Source: Heracleum sosnowskyi
Lineage: Eukaryota; Streptophyta; Magnoliopsida; Apiales; Apiaceae
Direction of reading: 5' to 3'
Assembly: GCA_030848705.1 (NCBI GenBank)
Contig: CM061235.1
Span: 134,547,228 to 134,611,227, forward strand
DNA: 64,000 nucleotides
Below, piece by piece: positions 21,556-30,667 of the stretch (the stretch's first letter is position 1; the number at the start of each line of letters is the position of its first letter). The notes under the pieces were generated by a model. The model was not told the origin of the DNA, ran no database searches, and worked only from the letters and a program-made list of their open reading frames with translations. The translations under genes and the position numbers were made by a program.

Positions 21556-23560
21556 AGAAATTGGAGAATTAGTAATGTCAAATATTACTAACCCTAATTC
21601 TATTTACATATCTGGAAAATTGAAATTTGCAGGATATAAACAAATAGAATTGCATTGCTACGTTGATACAGGCGCAAGCTTATGTGTGGCAAGCAAGTAC
21701 GTTATCCCAGAAGAACATTGGGTTAACGCAGAAAGACCTATACAGGTAAAAATTGCAAATGGAAGCACCATTTCAATTAATAAGGTATGTAAAAACCTTA
21801 ACGTTTTGATAGCAGGAGAAATATTCCATATTCCAACTGTTTATCAACAAGAATCTGATATTGACTTCATATTAGGTAACAATTTTTGTCAGCTATATGA
21901 ACCATTTACTCAGTTTACAAAAATGATTATACTAACCCTTTCAGGAAAAGAAGTATATATCAGTAAGGTAACTACAGCTTATAGAGTTGGAGTTAAAGGT
22001 TTCCTTGAATCTATGAAAAAGAAATCAAAGATTCAAAAACCCGATGCTATCAATATTAGTTCTAATAAAATTCACTTTTTAGAACGGGGGAAGGATAGTA
22101 TTAAAAAATATAAAGAATCGAATTTTATTATACAAAATTTAGTTCTTGAGATAGAAAAGAAATCTATAATTGAAAAATTATTAGATTCAGTTTGCTCAGA
22201 AAATCCCTTAGACCCTGAAAAGACTAAGAAATGGATGAAAGCAACAATCAAGCTCAAAGATCCTAGAACTGTGATTAAGGTAAAACCTATGAAATACAGC
22301 CCTCAGGACAGAGAAGAATTTGGTAAACAGATTCAAGAGCTTCTGGATATGAAAATCATCATACCCAGCAAATCACCACACATGTCTCCGGCGTTTTTAG
22401 TTGAAAACGAAGCAGAACGAAGACGTGGGAAGAAAAGAATGGTAGTCAACTACAAGTCCATTAATGATGCGACAATAGGTGATAGCCATAATTTACCCAA
22501 CAAGGATGAACTTCTCACCCTTATTCGAGGTAAGAAAATGTTTAGTTCATTAGACTGCAAATCTGGATTCTGGCAGGTACTGTTAGATAAAGAATCTCAG
22601 CTATTGACTGCATTCACATGTCCCCAAGGACATTATCAATGGATCGTTGTACCCTTCGGTTTGAAGCAGGCACCTTCCATATTTCAAAGACATATGCAAA
22701 ATGCATTTAGATCCTTTGAAAAATTTTGTTGTGTATATGTAGATGATATTCTTATCTTTAGTGATAATGAGCAGGATCATCTCAGACATCTAGCAACAAC
22801 TTTGAAGAAATGCCAACAACTTGGAATCATATTATCCAAGAAGAAAGCTCAACTCTTCAAAACAAAGATTAATTTCTTAGGATTAGAAATTGATCAAGGA
22901 ACGCATTGTCCTCAACCACATATCTTAGAACATATTCATAAGTTCCCAGATAAACTTGAAGACAAAAAACAGTTACAGAGGTTTTTAGGAATATTAACCT
23001 ATGCATCTGATTACATTCCAAAACTTGCAGCTTTACGTGCACCTTTGCAGGCTAAGCTCAAAAAGGATATACCATGGAAATGGGAAGATTCAGACTCCAG
23101 CTACGTTAGCAAAGTCAAGAAGAATCTAAAGAGTTTTCCAAAACTCTATCACCCGCAACCAGAAGATAAGCTTATCATTGAGACAGACGCTTCAGGAGAG
23201 TACTGGGGAGGAGTTCTCAAAGCAATTAATTCAGATCAAGAATTAATATGCAGATATACTTCAGGTAGCTTCAAAAATGCTGAAAGGAATTACCACTCTA
23301 ATGAAAAAGAGTACCTTGCAGTAATAAGGGTTATCAACAAGTTTTCTATCTATCTTACTCCTATTAAATTTTTAGTAAGAACTGATAATAAAAACTTTAC
23401 TTATTTTCTGCGAATTAAGCTTGCAGGAGATAACAAACAAGGTCGACTAGTGCGATGGCAACAGTGGCTTTCCAGATATTCTTTTGATGTAGAACACATT
23501 GAAGGAACAAAAAATTGTCTAGCAGATTTTCTAACTAGAGAATTTAATACTAACCAATAA
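21533..23560 (+). CDS. caulimovirus polymerase: protease, reverse transcriptase, RNase H (ORF V)
   Basis: 675 codons from the ATG at 21533. An upstream extension of the frame to 21371 lies inside ORF IV and is unlikely to be used. Domains: aspartic protease with DTGAS (near residue 45), RT with FSSLDCKSGFWQ and the catalytic YVDD (VYVDDILIF), then RNase H with ETDASGEYWGG and an ADFLTRE end. There is no integrase, as normal for Caulimoviridae, so integration depended on host repair. All catalytic residues checked are present. Confidence 0.94.
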   Translation: MNHLLQIEEIGELVMSNITNPNSIYISGKLKFAGYKQIELHCYVDTGASLCVASKYVIPEEHWVNAERPIQVKIANGSTISINKVCKNLNVLIAGEIFHIPTVYQQESDIDFILGNNFCQLYEPFTQFTKMIILTLSGKEVYISKVTTAYRVGVKGFLESMKKKSKIQKPDAINISSNKIHFLERGKDSIKKYKESNFIIQNLVLEIEKKSIIEKLLDSVCSENPLDPEKTKKWMKATIKLKDPRTVIKVKPMKYSPQDREEFGKQIQELLDMKIIIPSKSPHMSPAFLVENEAERRRGKKRMVVNYKSINDATIGDSHNLPNKDELLTLIRGKKMFSSLDCKSGFWQVLLDKESQLLTAFTCPQGHYQWIVVPFGLKQAPSIFQRHMQNAFRSFEKFCCVYVDDILIFSDNEQDHLRHLATTLKKCQQLGIILSKKKAQLFKTKINFLGLEIDQGTHCPQPHILEHIHKFPDKLEDKKQLQRFLGILTYASDYIPKLAALRAPLQAKLKKDIPWKWEDSDSSYVSKVKKNLKSFPKLYHPQPEDKLIIETDASGEYWGGVLKAINSDQELICRYTSGSFKNAERNYHSNEKEYLAVIRVINKFSIYLTPIKFLVRTDNKNFTYFLRIKLAGDNKQGRLVRWQQWLSRYSFDVEHIEGTKNCLADFLTREFNTNQ

Positions 23561-23618
23561 AATTTCTACTTTTGAATTTTATGATGGACAGGTATTCAGA
23601 GGATCATTCCAAGAGTCC

Positions 23619-23626
23619 TATAAATA
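23619..23626 (+). promoter_or_regulatory. 19S-type TATA box upstream of ORF VI
   Basis: TATAAATA in the only sizeable intergenic gap between viral ORFs (23561-23758), about 130 nt before the ORF VI ATG. Position and sequence fit the subgenomic promoter of caulimoviruses. Confidence 0.65.
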
Positions 23627-23758
23627 GAGCAGGATTGTTAACTATGAAGATCACACCTTCACAAATACCTCTCTACTATTATAGATCTCTCAAAAGATCA
23701 AAAGGCTTCGCTTGCCTAATATCAATCTCTTTCTTTGAGACCCCATTTTTCTTATAAA

Positions 23759-25171
23759 ATGGAGAAATTGTCCCTTAAAGAAACTATTCTGTTGAAAAAA
23801 CTACAGAATATCCAGGATGAGCTTCAAATAGTTCGTGCTGAAATGGAGTTTCTCAGGATTTATCCAGAGGACACTCAACAAAAGGTCATTCCATCACCTT
23901 GTTCAGAAATGAAACAAATTGGAACTAGTCCGGTGCAAACGGTTGCCGGTAAAGACTCAACAAACCCGTTGAAGGCTGGTAGTTCGCCAACAACTACAAC
24001 TGAGGTTCAAACCTCGACAACGTTAGCAGAAACTTCAGATTTAATACTGGAGCCTAACGGGGGAATTCCAATTCCACATAAGACTGATAGTCAAATATCA
24101 GCACAACCTCACGGTTATCAGGATTTTCAAAAATCCAAAAATTATTATGTTGTTTATAATGGTCCAGGAAAAGGCATTTACAACAACTGGGGAATTGTCT
24201 CACAGGCAGTTTCTGGAATTAAAGGTGTTTCTTACAAAAAGTTCAAAACACTTCAAGAAGCACGAGTTTCGGCGGATCTTTATTCCAAAGAAATGATGAT
24301 GGCACCGCTAGAAATCATCAGCAGTGCAGCACTTAAGCCTATCTACAAAGAGGCTTTGAAGAAAACTACTCCAAAAATGACAAATTTAGGAGCAGTAAAA
24401 ACGGATAATCTTATCATTTCTCTTGATGAAGATTCCGGGGAAACAATCTTCGACAGCTTTTATTATCTCTACGAGTTTGGGAGAAGAGCTACTGAAGAAA
24501 AGTTCGTGGAACACAAGTTCTATACCACGGACAAAAAGAATCTGAGTACATTCAACTTCTATCCGAATGCCAATCATGAATTAATCTACGAGACATTCTG
24601 CAATGGATTAGTAAGTTTAATCTACCCCTCAGAAAACATTCTTGAATTAAAAAGCTTTCCAAAAGGATTCAGGGAAGCCGTAAAGACATTCAAGAAGAAT
24701 TGTGCTAAAGGTAAAGCTATATTTATCAAAGTACAATCATCAACCCCGTTCTGGATTGAAGATGATTTGATCAAACCATTTCATTTCATTCAATTGGGAA
24801 TTGTCAGCAAAATGACCTACAGTCCAAGTCAAGAGATGGAGGTTAAGCTGGAAAAGAAGGATCTCAGAGAGATGGCGGTCCATAAATATGCCCAAATATT
24901 AGAGAAAATATTGAGCATAAAAAATACAGATAAATTGAGAATCAATTATGCCTCTCAATTATATTTTGTGACATCTACCTCAACCAGCAGTGTAGATCAG
25001 GAAGTGTTAAACAGCTGTATTCAAACAGTTGCCGACACAAAAAAGACGTTTGGGTATCACATCTTTGAAATTTGCAGAGATATTCGACGTATCACGACAA
25101 AGACACACCCCACCATGATGGTATGTCAGTGTCAAGGAGCTGTCCAAGCAATAAGAGAAGCTCATAATTGA
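23759..25171 (+). CDS. caulimovirus transactivator/viroplasmin (ORF VI)
   Basis: 470 codons from the first ATG after the 19S-like TATA; a longer frame begins at a non-ATG codon. After an N-terminal coiled coil and a Ser/Thr-rich linker comes the viroplasmin domain (YYVVYNGPGKGIYNNWG, residues ~140-185), an RNase H1 N-terminal-like fold found in ORF VI proteins. The family protein forms the inclusion-body matrix and allows reinitiation on polycistronic RNA, which the overlapping ORFs here would require. The C-terminal part ends with a Cys/His cluster (MMVCQCQ). No break is seen. Confidence 0.92.
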   Translation: MEKLSLKETILLKKLQNIQDELQIVRAEMEFLRIYPEDTQQKVIPSPCSEMKQIGTSPVQTVAGKDSTNPLKAGSSPTTTTEVQTSTTLAETSDLILEPNGGIPIPHKTDSQISAQPHGYQDFQKSKNYYVVYNGPGKGIYNNWGIVSQAVSGIKGVSYKKFKTLQEARVSADLYSKEMMMAPLEIISSAALKPIYKEALKKTTPKMTNLGAVKTDNLIISLDEDSGETIFDSFYYLYEFGRRATEEKFVEHKFYTTDKKNLSTFNFYPNANHELIYETFCNGLVSLIYPSENILELKSFPKGFREAVKTFKKNCAKGKAIFIKVQSSTPFWIEDDLIKPFHFIQLGIVSKMTYSPSQEMEVKLEKKDLREMAVHKYAQILEKILSIKNTDKLRINYASQLYFVTSTSTSSVDQEVLNSCIQTVADTKKTFGYHIFEICRDIRRITTKTHPTMMVCQCQGAVQAIREAHN

Positions 25172-25250
25172 GATAGTGGGAATCTACTTTTGGAAGTAGA
25201 GCACTACTTTTTGACAGGAATCTTTTGGCTGTCAAATAATTGAAGAAAAT

Positions 25251-25304
25251 ACGTAAGCACTTACGTTATTCTTGTAATAGAACCTCAGTCCTTCTTCTAT
25301 AAAA
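25251..25304 (+). promoter_or_regulatory. 35S-type pregenomic promoter
   Basis: TATAAAA at 25298-25304 in the context CTTCTATAAAAGGATG. About 35 bp upstream is the inverted repeat ACGTAAG-CA-CTTACGT (25251-25266), in the place of the as-1-like element of caulimovirus promoters and with related ACGT cores. Transcription should begin near 25330. Confidence 0.8.
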
Positions 25305-25458
25305 GGATGAGTTATTTTCAGTTTTAAAGGATTCAAAAATTAATTCAGTGGTGCAACTTTGTACACAGAGTGATAAAGAATGAAGAGGGAGTAGTCCCAT
25401 TAGGGATTGTAAGTGTGACTTAGGGATTCATAATGAATCATTGTAATATATTGTATTA

Positions 25459-25464
25459 AATAAA
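25459..25464 (+). terminator. viral poly(A) signal AATAAA
   Basis: Lies about 130 nt downstream of the predicted start site, as in caulimoviruses, where the signal is passed once and used on the second pass round the circle. Confidence 0.75.
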
Positions 25465-25587
25465 ACAGTTTAGTTCGAATTCAAAATCTGTTTCATGCTT
25501 AGTGTCTGGTCTTAGACTCTGGAGTCCGCTTGGGTCATAAGGAAAGTACCGCTTTAGGCAGGTGGCCGTTTAGGGAAATCGCCGACC

Positions 25588-25616
25588 ATGGATTGAGCGA
25601 CCACATGGCAGATTAG
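25588..25616 (+). promoter_or_regulatory. two minimal upstream ORFs in the viral leader
   Basis: ATG-GAT-TGA at 25588-25596 and ATG-GCA-GAT-TAG at 25605-25616 sit just before the first longer leader ORF. Very short ORFs of this kind support ribosome shunting or reinitiation in caulimovirus leaders. Confidence 0.5.
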
Positions 25617-25617
25617 C

Positions 25618-25812
25618 ATGAGAAGAAGAATTCTAACTAAGGTTTTATTCAACGATACAATCAATGCTACTAATGAAGTTCATTCAGAGGAATACCCGGT
25701 AAGATCACTTACAATTTCTATCTATAAATTTATTCTGAATTATTTTAATTCATCATTTATAATGATTGACTGTTATCATCCAAGTTCTCTAAGAACTAAA
25801 AATTATGACTAA
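25618..25812 (+). CDS. leader ORF a of the pararetrovirus (64 codons), unknown
   Basis: First of three small ORFs in a chain in which each ATG overlaps the stop region of the one before. It opens with a basic stretch (MRRRILTK) and has no recognised domain. The overlap pattern copies that of the proven viral genes, which hints at real coding, but the AT-rich leader could also produce such frames by chance. Confidence 0.4.
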   Translation: MRRRILTKVLFNDTINATNEVHSEEYPVRSLTISIYKFILNYFNSSFIMIDCYHPSSLRTKNYD

Positions 25813-26092
25813 TACACAGCCGTGGTTTGTCAATATAGAAGGTAATGCCATGATTTATATGGATAACCATCAATATCTAGAGCATCTTTTACAGGTATCT
25901 AGGAAAGTTGTCTCTAACAAAGACAATAGAGCAATTCAAATCCTTATCTGGGATTTAGAAGAATTTGAAACTGAACAAGTTCGGTTTTATCGTAAGTTCT
26001 CCTTACAGATAGAAACAGAGATATCTTCTCTTAGAGGAATTCTCGGCTATAATCTTATTAGAAACCCTAATAGGAATAGACAGAATGATTAA
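25805..26092 (+). CDS. leader ORF b of the pararetrovirus (95 codons), unknown
   Basis: Overlaps ORF a by 8 nt. The sequence is a plausible soluble, helix-rich protein (LIWDLEEFETEQVRFYRKF). It has the size of a caulimovirus ORF VII, but ORF VII position is already taken at 18044. No homologue is recognised. Confidence 0.45.
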   Translation: MTNTQPWFVNIEGNAMIYMDNHQYLEHLLQVSRKVVSNKDNRAIQILIWDLEEFETEQVRFYRKFSLQIETEISSLRGILGYNLIRNPNRNRQND

Positions 26093-26273
26093 TACGAGAA
26101 CTTCGTATCATCAGATAACTGATAGATCATCAGTAAAAAGACAGCATGTTTTAACCCCGGTTTTTAACCATAGGTTAATCATCTTGACTGTAGAAGAAAT
26201 GAAGGGCCAGGATTGGTTCTCTCGTTCTCTTTTAAATATGAGTTCTCTCCTGAACTCTACCCGTATAAGTTAA
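26085..26273 (+). CDS. leader ORF c of the pararetrovirus (62 codons), unknown
   Basis: Overlaps ORF b by 8 nt and ends where the viral sequence seems to stop. The product is basic at its centre. If the circle was opened within this region the ORF may be truncated. Function unknown. Confidence 0.35.
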   Translation: MINTRTSYHQITDRSSVKRQHVLTPVFNHRLIILTVEEMKGQDWFSRSLLNMSSLLNSTRIS

Positions 26274-26545
26274 TTATATATATATAAGTTATATATAAGT
26301 TAAAATTTAACTACAGGACATATTTTTAATTATTGAAAGAATTGGGATATATTAGTAAAGTCACCTATTAATTTAGGACATTTTATACAAATTCCCAAAA
26401 TTAAAATTTAATATTCCTTTTAATATTTTAATGTGCTTAAAATTCACAACATCACTTATTTTAACAGCACTTTTTTCAACAACATAACAATTTTTAACAG
26501 CAATCTCAAACAGAGCCTAAATTTAATGTTCAACCCAAAGTGATA

Positions 26546-26764
26546 CAATTTAATTAAGAAAGGGTACCGAATTGGGTACCAAATTGTTAAGCAATTTAAT
26601 TAAGAAAGGGTACCGAATTGGGTACCAAATTGTTATAAAATGATGTGACAATTTAAAATATTTTTATTGATTGATATCGGTATGAATACCGCACTTAACT
26701 GAATTATAATCAATAAAAATATGACATCATGTTGGTTGGTACCTATTTTTGTACCTCTTAAATT
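26546..26764. mobile_element. MITE-like inverted repeat with a tandemly duplicated end
   Basis: The left end TTAAGAAAGGGTACCG...GGGTACCAA is mirrored by TTGGTTGGTACC...GTACCTCTTAA at the right (ending about 26761), and inner arms TTTTTATTGAT / ATCAATAAAAA also pair. The left arm with its flank (about 46 bp) is repeated in tandem at 26546 and 26592. It has no coding capacity. The superfamily is uncertain. Confidence 0.55.
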
Positions 26765-26913
26765 ATTTTCTAACAAATCCTTGTAGATATACGATCACAG
26801 AGCAATGACCTTGTGCAATCATTTTAACAACTTCCATTATTTCGCAAATACAATCCATGATACTATCTGCTTTTGCACTAGTTACAATAGATCAATGTCA
26901 ATGGCAGTTATAT

Positions 26914-27058
26914 GGCTCCCTCGCTTTTCTGGTACAGTTATGTACAAGAATTGTGGAAATGGTATAGCTGCGTACCAGTTTGCAGAAATGGTATAGGGCG
27001 CCACAGCCCATGGCGACCTAGGAGGGGTGCGCCATAGCCCGTGGCGACCCTGGGTTTT
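26914..27058 (+). repeat. left terminal inverted repeat of the MULE
   Basis: The inner half contains two tandem near-palindromic units of the type GCGCCACAGCCCATGGCGACC, which also occur in the right repeat. Confidence 0.85.
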
Positions 27059-27530
27059 TCATTTTTTTGGTTGGTTTGCCGTTGGTAAAATATTTTGTTT
27101 GACATCATATTCAAGTTTTAAACATCCATTTTCAAGATTGGAAAACTGAAATAATAAAAGAAAAAATTTGGTTTTTTATTTTGGCATATTACAATTGAAC
27201 GGTCAAATTTTGTTAAAATTTAAAAATTGAGTTACAAAAATTGGATAAGTTATGAATTTGTATTAGCGGAACATGAGATCCTGAAAATGCAAAAATTATT
27301 GGTCCGAAAGCGACAAGAAGACACAACTTTCAAGTTTTGTAAAAGTGTCCCGTGAATACACAGGGAAATGTAATGATAGTGCGTATGCAGTTTTGAATTT
27401 ATTTTGGCATAGTATGAACCCGTGAATACATAGGAAAATGGTCTCGTGATCTAAACTATTGTCTTTACGTGTTAAAGAATTTGAATTATGACTATAAATA
27501 CCCTATGCTCATTCTCATCATCTTTGAAAA

Positions 27531-27965
27531 ATGGCAAATGGTTATACTAGTGGTGATATTTTCAGAGCCATGGGTAGAAAATGGCTATGTGACGATGATT
27601 TTGTGTACTCAATGAACCCTAATCATCGTTACTCAAGTCAGGCAATAACAACAATGCAGAGGGAGTGGGAGTGGCGTACGCAATGTCTTTCTTGTTGTGT
27701 TGAACAATGTCGCTCGAATGGACTTAGAATTCCGAAACAACGCGCTATACTGATGCAACGCAATACTCCACAACAACTTGAAGTTGCATTGTTTCGTGCA
27801 CGAGAGGAAGAGAACCGAATGCGTTTGCGCGTACATCGACATAGTCTAGCAGCAGATGCAAGGATGTTTGCAGAGGATGGAGACATGCTACGTGCAAGAC
27901 AGTATCACCAATGGAGCGTCAGTGTTGATAATGACTCAGACAGCTTCATGTCCGACGAGGACTAA
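27531..27965 (+). CDS. MULE-borne protein A, unknown function
   Basis: 144 codons with a TATA box (CTATAAATA) about 40 bp before the ATG. Basic, Arg-rich middle, acidic tail (DNDSDSFMSDED). Residues ~45-130 (REWEWRTQ..., GLRIPKQRAILM, ...RARQYH) align with the N-terminal part of the convergent gene at 28852 (REWAYRCQ..., GARVPTRDSLIM, ...EREQYH), so the two look like diverged copies of one family. I do not recognise the family. The composition suggests a nucleic-acid-binding or regulatory role, which is a guess. Confidence 0.6.
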   Translation: MANGYTSGDIFRAMGRKWLCDDDFVYSMNPNHRYSSQAITTMQREWEWRTQCLSCCVEQCRSNGLRIPKQRAILMQRNTPQQLEVALFRAREEENRMRLRVHRHSLAADARMFAEDGDMLRARQYHQWSVSVDNDSDSFMSDED

Positions 27966-28157
27966 ACTATTGTACTTTTTAATATTCAAGTACGAGTAAT
28001 TGTTCAATTTATGACTATGTTAACTAAAGACATGCTAGTTTTGCATTGTTAACTAAATTTGCATGCCATGGGAAATGAAATAAAATAAGTACATGTAGGA
28101 AATGAAAGCACACAAAACAAATACTACAAATTCATACGAAAACTAAGTGGAGCAACG

Positions 28158-28852
28158 TCAAACTGCACTGGAACTTAGTGGACAAAGTTTGCTCCGTTTT
28201 GTATGTCCTTCTTGGTTACAGCGGCTACATTTTATCCGCGAACGCGATTGGTCCATCTCAGTACGAATTCTTACAGACTCCCCCTTGTCGCCACGTTTTT
28301 TCTTTATCTTTTTGCAGGCTTCATCCGGTACCAACTTACCATACCTCTGCCACTGTACCGGTAAGACGTAGTTCCAGCACTCAGTAGGATCCAATGGATA
28401 TATGATAGGCTCCCATAACTTATGCAATTTGGAAGTGTAGTGGTAAGGTTCAATCCATTTTTTCCAAGATGATATTGCTCGCGTTCTGTGAGGTCTCTTC
28501 CCATAGCACGGACGGAATCTGTGGCAAGTTGATACATATATTGACGACCTCTACGCACCAGCATTAAATTATTTTCAAACCGTATCTGTGCCACAGCACC
28601 AATCACTCTTTTCCGATACTTATTCCAGTTGCCACATTCCCCGGGGTCGGGAAACATGATAAGCGAATCACGAGTGGGAACCCTTGCACCAATACGAATG
28701 AGGTCATTTCTCAATCGTTCCGATTCCTGACACCTATAGGCCCATTCTCGACGAACGCCTGCAAAGTACTCTTTCGGATCGCTTCGTCTTAACCTACGGT
28801 AATCATCATCTCTCTCAACAAGCAACCAAACACGACACTCGTGCTCAGCCAT
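28158..28852 (-). CDS. MULE-borne protein B followed by a transposase-type zinc-knuckle tail
   Basis: The first frame (28852-28304, 182 codons) begins MAEHECRVW. Its first ~130 residues share the REW-x-R / IP-x-x-x-x-LM / EQYH pattern with protein A. Beyond about 28460 a second frame is the meaningful one: residues ending at 28158 contain WEPIIYPL, a basic linker and CSRCNQEGHTKRSKLC, which resembles the C-terminus of MULE transposases (zinc knuckle after a lysine-rich stretch). A frameshift or a short intron near 28460 would join them. The catalytic core expected between is missing. Confidence 0.5.
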
Positions 28853-29527
28853 TTTTGGTATTCGAAAGTGAACAATAATTTACAAAATAATTTTCAAGGG
28901 ACGGAATGAACCTACAATCATGAAGTATTTAACATACTTGAAAGTGGAGTTGTCATGTCATACTGCTTCATATTTTGGAGAGTATTAATAAAGGTCTTCA
29001 AATTACCACTCATATTTTGCAGAAATTTAATGCTTCTGTTTTCTTCTCATCTTTTCCACTCAAATGTATAGGAAAACATTGTCTAGTCACGTCAAAATAA
29101 TAATTCTGCTATCAAAAAACAACTGTTAACCCATTATTATTGCTCTGAACATGTAAAAGTTGTGTAGTCACGTCAACAGTAACATAAAACTTGCATTATT
29201 ACCAGGTTTCTAGATGTGGAGTACTTTAAAAGTTTTGATAGAGTCGTTTCCGGGCTCTGTGATGTCGTTATTCAGGAACTACAATTTTGTGTAGGTATCA
29301 TTTTTGGACCTAAATTTTACATAGTTACGTATAATATTATTTTTAATTTTTTGGATTGTACCAAAGTAAAACATTTCATGTTTAATATTAAACAAAGAAA
29401 ATGCGAATATAAGTTTTTCAAGTATAATCTATAAACCTACAAAAGTGAGAGTTACAAAACAAATTTTACTAAGTTAACTATCTTTTTTACCAAGTAACCA
29501 CAACAAACAGTCGTGAAAATAATAATA

Positions 29528-29671
29528 AAACCAAGGGTCGCCACGGGCTGTGGCGCACCCCTCCTTGGTCGCCATGGGCTGTGGCGCCCTGTACCAGTTT
29601 TGCAAAGTTGAACCTGGGTGTACCAGTTCCGCAATTCTGGTACATAACTGTACCAGAAAAGCGAGGGAGCC
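29528..29671 (-). repeat. right terminal inverted repeat of the MULE
   Basis: Reverse complement of 26914-27058 with scattered substitutions; includes two GGTCGCCA-GGGCTGTGGCG units. Confidence 0.85.
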
Positions 29672-29748
29672 GCATTTATATTGTACAAAGAGTGACATTT
29701 AAAATATCGAAGATGTCTTCTTCAATTTGTATGGGAGAAGATATATCT

Positions 29749-30420
29749 AAGTTTGTATTGAACTCGAGCTCTGATCTCAATTAGCTCTTTTAATAGCACC
29801 TAGTCAATCGCATTCTTAGTAGTCCAGTGGAGCTAACTAGTAACTAACTTGAAAGTCAAATAAAACTGAACTGAATCAATTGAAAGACCTGGTTCAGCTC
29901 GAAAGATTTTGAAAGCATCAATCTTTGCACCGTAAGTTTGAAATAGGTTGATGCCAAATAGTCTAACAGGTCACAAGCTTCATAATATGTCAAATAATAA
30001 GCTTTATAGCCTTCCGCAATACCCCAAATGCAAAAAAACAAATACAAGATTGAAGAAAGCTATATTAATATTAAGTTTGTATTGAACTCGAGCTCTGATC
30101 TCAATTAGCTCTTTTAATAGCGCCTGGTCAATCGCATTCTTAGTAGTCCAGTCGAGCTTCCAAGGAGCTAACTAGTAACTAAACTTGAAAGTCAAATAAA
30201 CTTAACTGAATCAATTGAAAGACTTGGTTCAGCTCGAAAGAGTTTGAAAGCATCAATCTTTGCACAGTAAGTTTGAAATAGGTTGATGCCAAATAGTCTA
30301 GCAGATCACAAGCTTCATAATATGTCAAATATTGAAGCAAATAATAAGCTTTATAGCCTTCCGCAATACCCCAAAAGCAAAAAAACAAATACGAGATTGA
30401 AGAAAGCTATATTAATATTT
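29749..30420. repeat. 324-bp tandem duplication downstream of the RING gene
   Basis: Copy 1 starts AAGTTTGTATTGAACTCGAG at 29749 and copy 2 with the same bases at 30073. Copy 2 has small insertions (about 30127-30180 and 30330). Both contain the same minus-strand frame (FFCIWGIAEGYKAYYL type), which I do not recognise and which is disrupted in other places. It may be duplicated 3' flanking sequence of the neighbouring gene. Confidence 0.75.
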
Positions 30421-30667
30421 ACTAGCTTCCCATAATCCACATTAAAGAAAGCCACAGTGCAATACATATTTACAAAAAGAACTTATCTTAGTATTTGTTC
30501 TGCACAACTACTTCTAAAATCACCACTTCTCTTAAGACCAACAACTCTTGCTTCTTTTCTAAAAACTGCAGTCAGAAGTGTGCAACGATTTCTTGTATCG
30601 ATATCTAACCTTTTCTGTAAATATCACAGTTACAAGTGAATATTATCAGTTAGGTTAATATTTACAG

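Larger units (their letters stand above)
17850..26275 (+). mobile_element. endogenous pararetrovirus, genus Caulimovirus-like, apparently complete
   Basis: The order is tRNA-Met primer site, ORF VII, I (movement), II (aphid transmission factor-like), III (virion-associated), IV (coat), V (polymerase), VI (transactivator), then a pregenomic promoter, a poly(A) signal and a leader. This is the gene order of genus Caulimovirus, and the coding part is close to the usual 8-kb genome size. Every ORF is open, with short ATGA-type overlaps as in polycistronic caulimoviruses. The circle seems to have been opened within the leader, since leader sequence lies at both ends and no terminal duplication is visible. 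Outer borders are uncertain by 100-200 bp. Integration is inferred from its position inside contiguous host sequence. Confidence 0.9.
26914..29671. mobile_element. Mutator-like element (MULE) with long inverted repeats and two convergent genes
   Basis: Inverted repeats of about 145 bp (26914-27058 and 29528-29671) start GGCTCCCTCGCTTTTCTGG. They are flanked by GCAGTTATAT (26904-26913) and GCATTTATAT (29672-29681), a 10-bp duplication with one mismatch, the size typical of MULEs. The inside holds a plus-strand gene at 27531, a minus-strand gene at 28852 and a zinc-knuckle tail of MULE-transposase type. No transposase catalytic domain is visible, so the element is probably non-autonomous. The convergent arrangement recalls maize MuDR. 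Confidence 0.8.

Noticed and set aside
30179..30388. 69-codon hydrophobic minus frame as an exon of the RING gene
   Set aside because: The RING gene already ends with a normal stop at 30668 and the frame has no matching splice context; it is a product of the tandem duplication.
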